A DNA stretch of 64,000 nt from Haematobia irritans. Taxonomy: Eukaryota > Arthropoda > Insecta > Diptera > Muscidae. Of the stretch, positions 52,422 through 61,716 are shown one piece after another. Location: contig NC_134398.1 of the NCBI RefSeq assembly GCF_050003625.1, positions 110,564,171 to 110,628,170 of the forward strand. Reading direction: 5' to 3'. The position numbers and the translations under genes are program-made. Below the pieces are notes generated by a model that was not told the origin of the DNA, did no database searches, and saw only the letters and a program-made list of their open reading frames with translations. Every line of letters starts with the position of its first letter. Position 1 is the first letter of the stretch.

Positions 52422-54135
52422 AAAATATGGGAAACATTTAAATCTGGAGCAATTTTAAGAAAACTTCGCAAAAGTTTATTTATGATTTTTCGCTCGATAT
52501 ATATGTATTAGAAGTTTAGGAAAATTAGAGTCATTTTTACAACTTTTCCACTAAGCAGTGGCGATTTTACAAGGAAAATGTTGGTATTTTGACCATTTTT
52601 GTCGAAATCAGAAAAACATATATATAGGAGCTATATCTAAATCTGAACCGATTTCAACCAAATTTGGCACGCATAGCTACAATGCTAATTCTACTCCCTG
52701 TGCAAAATTTCAACTAAATCGGAGCAAAAAATTGGCCTCTGTTGTCATATGAGTGTAAATCGGGCGAAAGCTATATATGGGAGCTATATCTAAATCTGAA
52801 CCGATTTCAACCAAATTTGGCACGCATAGCTACAATGCTAATTATACTCCCTGTGCAAAATTTCAACTAAATCGGAGCAAAAAATTGGCCTCTGTGGTCA
52901 TTTGAGTGTAAATCGGGCGAAAGCAAAAAATGGGAGCTATATCTAAATCTGAACCGATTTCAACCAAATTTGGCACGCATAGCTACAATGCTAATTCTAC
53001 TCCCTGTGCAAAATTTCAACTAAATCGGAGCAAAAAATTGGCCTCTGTGGTCATATGAGTGTAAATCGGGCGAAAGCTATATATGGGAGCTATATCTAAA
53101 TCTGAACCGATTTCAACCAAATTTGGCACGCATAGCTACAATGCTAATTATACTCCCTGTGCAAAATTTCAACTAAATCGGAGCAAAAAATTGGCCTCTG
53201 TGGTCATTTGAGTGTAAATCGGGCGAAAGCTATATATGGGAGCTATATCTAAATCTGAACCGATTTCAACCAAATTTGACACGCATAGCTACAATGCTAA
53301 TTCTACCCCCTGTGCAAAATTTCAACTAAATCGGAGCTAAAAATTGGCCTCTGTGGTCATTTGAGTCTAAATCGGGCGAAAGCAAAAAATGGGAGCTATA
53401 TCTAAATCTGAACCGATTTCAACCAAATTTGACACGCATAGCTACAATGCTAATTCTACTCCCTGTGCAAAATTTCAACTAAATCGGAGCAAAAAATTGG
53501 CCTCTGTGGGCAAATGAGTGTAAATCGGGCGATAGCTATATATGGGAGCTATATCTAAATCGGAACCGATTTCCACCAAATTTGACACGCATAGCTATAA
53601 TGCTAATTCTACTCCCTGTGCAAAATTTCAACTAAATCGGAGAAAAAAATTGGCCTCAGTGGACAAAGGAGTGTAAATCGGGCGAAAGCTATATATGGGA
53701 GCTATATCTAAATCTGAACCGATTTGGATGATATTTTGCAAGTTTTTCGAGACTCATAAAATATTTGTATGTACGGAATTTGAGGAAGATCGGTTGATAT
53801 ACACGCCAATTATGACCAGATCGGTGAAAAATATATATGGCAGCTATATCTAAATCTGAACCGATTTTTTCCAAAATCAATAGGGATCGTCTTTGAGCCG
53901 AAACAGGACCCCGTACCAAATTGTAGGACAATCGGACTAAAAGTGCGAGCTGTACTTTGCACACAAAAATACATCAACAGACAGACAGACAGACGGACAT
54001 CGCTAAATCGACTCAGAATTTAATTCTAAGACGATCGGTATACTAAACGATGGGTCTCAGACTTTTCCTTCTTGGCGTTACATACAAATGCACAAACTTA
54101 TTATACCCTGTACCACAGTAGTGGTGAAGGGTATA
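52422..54135 (+). repeat. Array unit U36, seven monomers
   Basis: Copy of U33 at an offset of 4700 bp, including both A-run cores (about 52923 and 53380) and GCGATAGC. I saw no substitution in the lines I compared. Confidence 0.92.
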
Positions 54136-55247
54136 AATATGCGAAACATTTAAATCTGAAGCAATTTTAAGGAAACTTCGCAAAAGTTTATTTATGATTT
54201 ATCGCTCGATATATATGTATTAGAAGTTTAGGAAAATTAGAGTCATTTTTACAACTTTTCGAGTAAGCAGTGGCGATTTTACAAGGAAAATGTTGGTATT
54301 TTGACCATTTTTTTCGAAATCAGAAAAACATATATATGGGAGCTATATCTAAATCTGAACCGATTTCAACCAAATTTGGCACGCATAGCAACAATGCAAA
54401 TTCTACTCCCTGTGCAAAATTTCAACTAAATCGGAGTTAAAAGTTGGCCTCTGTGGTCATATGAGTGTAAATCGGGCGAATGCTATATATGGGAGCTATA
54501 TCTAAATCTGAACCGATTTCAACCAAATTTGGCACTCATAGCTACAATGCTCATTCTACTCCCTGTGCAAAATTTCAACTAAATCGGAGCAAAAATTTGG
54601 CCTCTGTGGTTATTTGAGTGTAAATCGGTTGAAAGCTATATATGGGAGCTATATCTAAATCTGAGCCGATTTCAACCAAATTTGACACGCATAGCTATAA
54701 TGCTAATTCTACTCCCTGTGCAAAATTTCAACTAAATCGGAGCAAAAAATTGGGCTCTGTGGGCAAATGAGATTAAATCGGGCGAAAGCTATATATGGGA
54801 GCTATATCTAAATCTGAACCGATTTGGCTGATAATTTGCAAGTTTTTCGAGACTCATAAAATATTTGGATGTACGGAATTTGAGGAAGATCGGTTGATAT
54901 ACACGGCAATTATGACCAGATCGGTGAAAAATATATATGGCAGCTATATCTAAATCTGAACAGATTTTTTCCAAAATCAATAGGGATCGTCTTTGAGCCG
55001 AAACAGGACTCTATACCAAATTTTAAGACAATCGGACTAAAACTGCGAGCTGTACTTTGCACACAAAAATACACCAACAGACAGACAGACGGACAGACAG
55101 ACAGACGGACATCGCTAAATCGACTCAGAATTTAATTCTAAGACGATCGGTATACTAAACGATGGGTCTCAGACTTTTCCTTCTTGGCGTTACATACAAA
55201 TGCACAAACTTATTATACCCTGTACCACAGTAGTGGTGAAGGGTATA
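54136..55247 (+). repeat. Array unit U37, three monomers
   Basis: Starts as a copy of the beginning of U34 (one difference, CGCAAAAG versus CGCAGAAG in the head) and departs from it at about 54665-54700. The tail has ATACACCAACAG near 55073. Confidence 0.9.
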
Positions 55248-56204
55248 AAAATATGGGAAACATTTAAATCTGGAGCAATTTTAAGAAAACTTCGCAAAAG
55301 TTTATTTATGATTTATCGCTCGATATATATATATGTATTAGAAGTTTAGGAAAATTAGAGTCATTTTTACAACTTTTCCACTAAGCAGTGGCGATTTTAC
55401 AAGGAAAATGTTGGTATTTTGACCATTTTTGTCGAAATCAGAAAAACATATATATGGGAGCTATATCTAAATCTGAACCGATTTCAACCAAATTTGGCAC
55501 GCCTAGCTACAATGCTAATTCTACTCCCTGTGCAAAATTTCAACTAAATCGGAGCAAAAAATTGGCCTCTGTGGTCGTATGAGTGTAAATCGGGCGAAAG
55601 CTATATATGGGAGCTATATCTAAATCTGAACCGATTTCAACCAAATTTGACACGCATAGCTACAATGCTAATTATACTCCCTGTGCAAAATTTCAACTAA
55701 ATCGGAGCAAAAAATTGGCCTCTGTGGTCATTTGAGTCTAAATCGGGCGAAAGCTATATATGGGAGCTATATCTAAATCTGAACCGATTTCAACCAAATT
55801 TGACACGCATAGCTGCAATGCTAATTCTACCCCCTGTGCAAAATTTCATCTAAATCGGAGCAAAAATTGGCCTCTGTGGTCATTTGAGTGTAAATCGGGC
55901 GAAAGCTATATATGGGAGCTATATCTAAATCTGAACCGATTTCAACCAAATTTGGCACGCATAGCTACAATGCTAATTCTACTCCCTGTGCAAAATGTCA
56001 ACTAAATCGGAGCAAAAAATTGGCCTCTGTGGGCAAATGAGTGTAAATCGGGCGAAACAGACAGACAGACGGACAGACAGACGGACATCGCTAAATCGAC
56101 TCAGAATTTAATTCTAAGACGATCGGTATACTAAACGATGGGTCTCAGACTTTTCCTTCTTGGCGTTACATACAAATGCACAAACTTGTTATACCCTGTA
56201 CCAG

Positions 56205-56345
56205 GGATCCGGAGCGGAGCGGAGCGTGAAGCGGAGCGGAGCAAGCCCTTTTTTTGCCGGAGCGGGAGCGGAGCGGGAGCGGTATTTTTAAAATCCGGAG
56301 CGGAGCGGGAGCGGAGCGGTTTCCAAATGAAAAACCGCTCCGCTC
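56205..56345. repeat. GGAGCGG subterminal repeat cluster, left
   Basis: Repeats of GGAGCGGAGCG and GGAGCGGGAGCG in three patches separated by short T- or A-rich spacers, ending in the opposite orientation (CCGCTCCGCTCCG at about 56334). Such clusters are typical transposase-binding subterminal repeats in hAT elements; here the role is inferred from position. Confidence 0.75.
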
Positions 56346-56502
56346 CGAATAAAATATTACTTGAATGAAATGTGTAACTTTGAAATTCCACTGTGTAGGT
56401 AATTTCAAATTTAGCTAGTACTTAGCGTAGTGTGAGTAAACGTTTAAAATGTGCGATATGTATTTTTGTACGTACGTACATTGGGGAAAACACAACGTGT
56501 TT

Positions 56503-57492
56503 TTATACCCTTCACCACTACTGTGGTACAGGGTATAATAAGTTTGTGCATTTGTATGTAACGCCAAGAAGGAGTAATCATAGACCAACCTTTTAGTATA
56601 CGGATTGGCTTAGAATTAAATTCTGAGTCGATTTAGCGATGTCCGTCTGTCTGTCTGTCTGTCCGTCTGTCTGTCCGTCTGTCTGTCCGTCTGTCTGTCT
56701 GTCTGTTCATGTATTTTTGTGTGCAAAGTACAGCTCGCAGTTTTAGTCCGATTGTCCTAAAATTTGGTATACGGTCCTGTTTCGGCTCAAAGACGATCCC
56801 TATTGATTTTGGAAAAAATCGGTTCAGATTTAGATATAGCTGCCATATATATTTTTCACCGATCTGGTCATAATTGGCGTGTATATCAACCGATCTTCCT
56901 CAAATTCCGTACGTCCGAATATTTTATGAGTCTCGAAAAACTTGCAAAATATCAGCAAAATCGGTTCAGATTTAGATATAGCTCCCATATATAGCTTTCG
57001 CCCGATTTACACTCATTTGCCCACAGAGGCCAATTTTTTGCTCCGATTTAGTTGAAATTTTGCATAAAGAGTAGAATTAGCGTTGTAACTATGCGTGCCA
57101 AATTTGCTTGAAATGGGTTCAGATTTGGATATATCTCCCATATAAAGCTTTCGCCCGATTTACACTCATATGACCACAGAGGACAATTTTTAACTCCGAT
57201 TTAGTTGAAATTTTGCACAGGGAGTAGAATTAGCATTGTAGCTATGCGTGCCAAATTTGGTTGAAATCGGTTCAGATTTAGATATAGCTCCCATATATAT
57301 GTTTTTCTGATTTCGACAAAAATGGTCAAAATACCAACATTTTCCTTGTAAAATCGCCACTGCTTAGTCGAAAAGTTGTAAAAATAACTTTAATTTTCCT
57401 AAACTTCTAATACATATATATCGAGCGATAAATCATTAATAAACTTTTTCGAAGTTTCCTTAAAATTGCTTCAGATTTAAACGTTTCCCATA
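56503..57492 (-). repeat. Inverted array unit (head, two monomers, tail, hairpin)
   Basis: Reads on the minus strand as a normal unit: hairpin (56503-56540), tetranucleotide tract (56640-56706), tail, two monomers (GCGTGCC at 57091 and 57244), head (to about 57492). It is diverged from the flanking array (for example TATAAAGC, TGCATAAAGAGTAG). It is joined on the head side to an inverted 248-bp module, so together they form one 1.24-kb element. Confidence 0.9.
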
Positions 57493-57739
57493 TTTTTTTA
57501 CTAACATTGTGTTCCATCCTAGTGCATTAGCCGACTTAAATTTTGAGTCTATAGATTTTGTAGAAGTCTATCAAATTCTTCCAGATCGAGTGATATTTAA
57601 ATGTATGTATTTGGGACAAACCTTTATATATAGCCCCCAACACATTTGACGGATGTGATATGGTATCGAAAATTTAGATCTACAAAGTGGTGCAGGGTAT
57701 AATATAGTCGGCCCCGCCCGACTTTAGACTTTCCTTACT
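57493..57739 (-). repeat. 248-bp module, inverted
   Basis: Minus-strand copy of the module, contiguous with the inverted unit head. Its outer end reads CAGTAAGGAAAGTC (minus strand), then leaves array sequence altogether. This isolated copy helps to define the 5' end of the element. Confidence 0.88.
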
Positions 57740-57917
57740 GGTTTAGTAATTGTTTTCAAAAATGGCAAATGTCAAAATATATATCTAGTATGTGTTGTAA
57801 AAGTAACAACAGTACTTTCGATCAATTTCATCCCGTATTACTACAAAGATGTTTGTAATGAACGTCAAATAAATGCAATTAAACGATCTTATTTATATTT
57901 AATTTCTTAGTTTTCTA
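57740..57917. other. Unassigned AT-rich interior of the hAT-like element
   Basis: About 180 bp of AT-rich sequence with no repeat, frame or signal I recognise. Confidence 0.5.
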
Positions 57918-58290
57918 CACTGAAAAAAATATTGTCGTGAAGTCAAAGATTCCATGTCCTTAGAATAAGAATGCAAATTTTGCTTAACATGGAAGACGCA
58001 TTTCTCTAAAGTAAAGTTTTTTTCTTGTCCAAAAGGCAATAAACTTTTGAATGAAGTTGTAATGTCCTTATAATTAAGTGATTTTACTTAAAAATGTGTA
58101 TCATAACATGAAAGATAAAATTTTTGAGGTAAGGTCAACGTGACTTTAATAATTAAGAAAAATTCTTTAAAATTAATAAAATTGTCTTTAAATTTGTTTC
58201 CTTTTTGCATCTTGCCTACAAAGCAAAAAATCGTTAAAAAATAAGACATGTTTTTCAACACTTTATTTTAAAGACGCTTTTTACTTGAAA
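57918..58290 (+). repeat. Diverged direct repeat, copy 1 (CACTGAAAAAAAT start)
   Basis: Starts CACTGAAAAAAATATTGTCG. Recognisably repeated at 59071-59365 (shared blocks: AATATTGTCG, AAGACG(C/T)ATTTCTCT, AAAATGTGTATC, TTAATAAAAT). The CACTGAAAA start resembles the ends of the element at 14939, suggesting a related MITE class. Confidence 0.6.
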
Positions 58291-58920
58291 CATAGCATAA
58301 TTTCTACTGGAAGTCGAGTCTTAATATGGAAAAAAAATAACTCGTTAACTCCTTTTTAAAGGATTTTGATAACAACTGACGAAAAAAAATCTAAAAAAAA
58401 TAAAAATTAACATTTGCTTCCTAGAAGCAAGTACATAACCCCCAAATTTAAAAGAGAATTACGTCTTTAAAGTATCCTTACTTGTATTCTCCGCTTCTAT
58501 GGCTCGGAATTAATACCCAAACTGTTAAAGTAAAGACAAAATCTTTGGAACCGGGCATGCTTTTTTTCATTCACATTTGCTTTACTATTGTACTATACCT
58601 AGCATTCTCTTATTTCTGATATTAGTTCTCGAAAATTTAATTAAAATTATGGATAGTTTCAATTTTGGTTGAAAAATGTGCGCATATACATTTATTATAC
58701 AATAAAGGGGAAAAAAGCGAAATTAGGTAACACTAGAAATGAGTAAGAATATTCGTAGGTATACCACGGACTGATGTCGATGGAGGTTGTTGCAAACATA
58801 AACATACACACACACACATTACAAATATAACAAAACCTCTTCTCTACGTCTGTTGCAAAACAAAAAAAAACTTTCGGAGAGTAGTTACTTATACTCTGTG
58901 TATAGACTTTCAATTCCAAT
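58291..58920. other. Unassigned AT-rich interior
   Basis: No convincing gene. A short CA repeat (ACACACACAC) lies at about 58805-58818. The frame at 58695-58919 (minus) is low-complexity and cysteine/phenylalanine-rich without any motif. Confidence 0.5.
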
Positions 58921-58931
58921 CAGCGTTGCCG

Positions 58932-59032
58932 TTTTGGTCCGATCGGACCAAAATTGGTCCAAAAGATTTCTAATTTTTAAATTTAGTCCGATGGTCAGAC
59001 CAAACAGAATTTGGTCCATTTTGGTCCATTTT
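58932..59032. repeat. TTGGTCC repeats with a 22-bp perfect palindrome
   Basis: 58932-58953 is a perfect palindrome with half-site TTTTGGTCCGA. TTGGTCC or its variants recur five or more times to 59032, in both orientations. Unknown function; it could be the terminal or subterminal region of another element (CAGCGTTGCC precedes it). Confidence 0.7.
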
Positions 59033-59070
59033 CATAAATTTGGTTTCTATCACATATTAAATAGTAGATG

Positions 59071-59365
59071 GTGCACCGCAAAGAATATTGTCGGGAGGCC
59101 AAATATTTCACATGCTTAAAATACGAATACGAATTTTGTTTAGAATAGAAGACGTATTTCTCTGAAAGAAAGTTTTTCCTTGTCTAAAAGTCTCTAAACT
59201 TTTCAATGAAGTCTGTTTGTCCTTATAGCTAAGTGATTCGACATAAAAATGTGTATCCTAACATGAATGCAAATTTCGTTTTAATGAAGTCAAAATGGAT
59301 TTAATATTTCTGAAAAAATCTTCAAAATTAATAAAATATTTCAACACATTGTTTTAAAGTCATTA
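59071..59365 (+). repeat. Diverged direct repeat, copy 2
   Basis: Second copy of 57918-58290, lacking an internal stretch: TTAATAAAAT passes to TTTCAACACATTG, which in copy 1 lies about 60 bp further on. Substitutions throughout mark an old duplication or two independent insertions. Confidence 0.6.
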
Positions 59366-60000
59366 TACCCTAAAGCACATAGTGGTTAGGGTATAATAAG
59401 TTTGATCTGTCAAAAAATGTGCCTACAAGAAATATTGATTTTAGACCCCATAAAATATATACCGATCGACTCAGAATCACCTCCTGAGTCGATCTAGCGC
59501 TTGGCGTCCGTCCGTCCATCCGTCCGTCTGTCCATGTATTTGTTGTTCACAGGATTTCGGTCGCAATTATTAACCGATTTTGATGAAATTTGGTACAGGG
59601 AGTGTTTTTGGGCACAAGGACGAACGTTATTGAATTTGGAAGAAATCGGATCAAATTTAGATATAGCTCCCATATATATGTATTGCCCGATTTCGACAAA
59701 TGGGGTCACGTTGCACTTTTTTTACTAACCGATCGTCGTCAAATTTAGCACAAAATAATCTTCTGTATCACCCTTTAAGTCTGAAAATTTCATCGAAATC
59801 GGTTCAGATTTAGATATAGGTCCCATATATATGTATCGCCCGATTTTGTCAAATTAGGTCATAAAACCCTTATTTATCAACCGATCTTACTCAAAGTTGG
59901 CGAAATGTAATCTTCTATAGCACTAACTATATGTGCAAAAAATCATCGAAATCGGTTCAGATTTAGCTATAGCTCCCATATATGTACCGCCCGATTTTTC
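59363..60000 (-). repeat. Old diverged relative of the array unit, same 153-bp spacing
   Basis: Minus-strand organisation as in the array: a hairpin with TTATACCCT and AGGGTATAA arms (59363-59396), a GTCCGTCC-type tract (59506-59535), then core-like blocks TTTAGATATAGCTCCCATATA at 59656, 59809 and 59962, exactly 153 bp apart. Sequence between the blocks (for example ACCGATCGTCGTCAAATTTAGC) differs greatly from the array monomers. Confidence 0.8.
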
Positions 60001-60054
60001 TAAATAAAATAAAACTCAATTGAACAAATAATACAATGTTTGTACTATAATTTT

Positions 60055-60192
60055 CTCGAAGAGGAGCGGAGCGGAGCGTGGAGCGGAGCGGAGCGATTTT
60101 TTTTTTCTCGGAGCGGAGCGAGGAGCGGAGCGGTTTTTTTTTCTCCGGAGCGGGAGCGGAGCGGAGCGAAAAAAATGGACCGCTCCGGATCC
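60055..60192. repeat. GGAGCGG subterminal repeat cluster, right
   Basis: Counterpart of 56205-56345 with GAGCGGAGCGGAGCG blocks separated by T runs, ending CCGCTCCGGATCCCTG at the element's right terminus. Confidence 0.75.
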
Positions 60193-60210
60193 CTGCCCTG
60201 TACCACAGTA

Positions 60211-60770
60211 CACAGAAAAAACTATCACCAAAATATTTCCAATTAAGTTGAAAATTTTTTCAATTAATAAATTAATTGATACAATTAACTTTTTAATCAT
60301 GATAGAAACATTAAGTTAATTAAGTCAATGATTGAAATTTTTAAAATGTTTAATTAAAAAATTAATTGATACAATTAACTTTTTAATCAAATTCGGAAAA
60401 CTAATTCAGTTAAAAAAGTGCTGATTTTTTTTTACTTTTTTAATTAAAAATGTATTTCAAACAATCATTTGTTAATCCAAATAAAAACTCTAAGCCAATC
60501 TAACAAAGTAATTAAAAATAGTTACCTTTGTTAATTAATAAATTAATTGCGTTTTGCAATCAACATCAATTAAATTTTTAATTGAATCAATTAAAAAATT
60601 AATTGAATTTTGCTGAAAAAATCAATTAATTTTTTAATCAAGAATTTTTTCTATGCCCAATTAAAACTGTGATTGATACTATCATTTTCGTGATTGAAGA
60701 CATTTCAATTAAAAAATTAATTGGATCAATTAATTTAGTGATTGAATCAGAGAAAAATTTTTTTTGTGTG
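60211..60770. mobile_element. TA-flanked MITE, AATTAATT-rich
   Basis: A 560-bp insertion in the loop of the U38 hairpin, flanked by TA (60209-60210, 60771-60772). Ends inward: CACAGAAAAAACTATC and CACACAAAAAAAATTTTTC, a short imperfect inverted repeat. The interior is over 80% A+T by eye and packed with AATTAATTG/CAATTAATT; a block of about 28 bp starting ATTAATTGATACAATTAACT recurs at 60271 and 60361. No coding capacity. The TA duplication suggests a Tc1/mariner-type activity; the low complexity makes the TIR call modest. Confidence 0.7.
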
Positions 60771-60787
60771 TAGTGGTGAAGGGTATA

Positions 60788-60832
60788 ATGAAATATGTTA
60801 CACGAGAGGGAAAACAAAAAAAATAATTAAAA
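60788..60832. other. Short spacer between two array elements
   Basis: About 45 bp (TGAAATATGTTACACGAGAG, then A-rich) between a unit hairpin and the next 248-bp module. It matches neither repeat and is probably remaining genomic sequence between two insertions. Confidence 0.55.
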
Positions 60833-61082
60833 CAAGTAAGGAAAGTCTAAAGTCGGGCGGGGCCGACTATATTATACCCTGCACCACTTTGTAGATCTAA
60901 ATTTTCGATACCATATCACATCCGTCAAATGTGTTGGGGCTATATATAAAGGTTTGTCCCAAATACATACATTTAAATATCACTCGATCTGGACAGAATT
61001 TGATAGACTTCTACAAAATCTATAGACTCAAAATTTAAGTCGGCTAATGCACTAGGGTGGAACACAATGTTAGTAAAAAAAA
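60833..61082 (+). repeat. 248-bp module, single copy
   Basis: Full-length module preceded by AATTAAAA rather than by a unit hairpin, and followed through TAAAAAAAATTATGGG by the head of U39. Confidence 0.9.
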
Positions 61083-61716
61083 TTATGGGAAACATTTAAA
61101 TCTGGAGCAATTTTAAGAAAACTTCGCAAAAGTTTATTTATGATTTATCGCTCGATATATATGTATTAGAAGTTTAGGAAAATTAGAGTCATTTATACAA
61201 CTTTTCCACTAAGCAGTGGCGATTTTACAAGGAAAATGTTGGTATTTTGACCATTTTTGTCGAAATCAGAAAAACATATATATGGGAGCTATATCTAAAT
61301 CTGAACCGATTTCAACCAAATTTGGCACGCATAGCTACAATGCTAATTCTACTCCCTGTGCAAAATTTCAACTAAATCGGAGCAAAAAATTGGCCTCTGT
61401 GGTCATATGAGTGTAAATCGGGCGAAAGCTATATCTAAATCTGAACCGATTTTTTCCACAATCAATAGGGATCGTCTTTGAGCCGAAACAGGACCCCATA
61501 CCAAATTTTAGGACAATCGGACTAAAACTACGAGCTGTACTTTGCACACAAACATACATCAACAGACAGACAGACGGACATCGCTAAATCGACTCAGAAT
61601 TTAATTCTAAGACGATCGGTATACTAAACGATGGGTCTCAGACTTTTCCTTCTTGGCGTTACATACAAATGCACAAACTTATTATACCCTGTACCACAGT
61701 AGTGGTGAAGGGTATA
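61083..61716 (+). repeat. Array unit U39, one monomer, tail-deleted
   Basis: Head, one monomer, then GAAAGCTATATCTAAATCTG at 61426 passes directly to the second half of the tail (CCACAATC variant). The deletion joint lies in the core. Short tract at about 61564-61580. Confidence 0.9.

Larger units (their letters stand above)
50081..54690 (+). repeat. 4.7-kb tandem duplication, copy 2
   Basis: From within U34 to within U37. Differences from copy 1 that I found by eye: the 8-bp tract indel and one A/G in the U37 head (54182). The near-identity implies a recent unequal crossover, or an assembly duplication. Confidence 0.85.
56202..60195. mobile_element. hAT-like element with GGAGCGG subterminal repeats
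   Basis: The 16-bp perfect inverted termini, CAGGGATCCGGAGCGG, lie at 56202 and, reversed, at 60180-60195. An 8-bp target duplication, CCCTGTAC, flanks it at 56194-56201 and 60196-60203, which fits a hAT-superfamily insertion into the hairpin of U38. Both ends carry dense subterminal repeats of (GGAGC)GGAGCG, strikingly GC-rich in an AT-rich window. The 4-kb interior holds no recognisable transposase. It contains an inverted copy of the array element (56503-57739), an old relative of the array (59363-60000), a direct repeat pair and a large palindrome. It is probably a non-autonomous element that has itself collected insertions. Confidence 0.85.
55248..60787 (+). repeat. Array unit U38, tail-deleted, hairpin split twice
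   Basis: Head with an expanded TATATATATATG, four monomers, then GGGCGAAACAGACAGAC near 56052: the whole tail body between core and tract is deleted. The terminal hairpin begins at about 56189, is interrupted after TACCCTGTAC by the 3994-bp hAT-like element, resumes at 60196, is interrupted again after CACAGTA by a MITE, and ends at 60771-60787. Confidence 0.85.

Noticed and set aside
56131..56408. Arginine/serine/alanine/proline-rich frames in the GGAGCGG cluster
   Set aside because: Open in several frames at once because the repeat has no stop codons; typical artefact of GC-rich simple repeats. The same holds for 60016-60300.
59494..59728. Overlapping frames on both strands in the diverged relative
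   Set aside because: They cover the GTCCGTCC tract and core-like block; same repeat-shadow explanation as in the main array.
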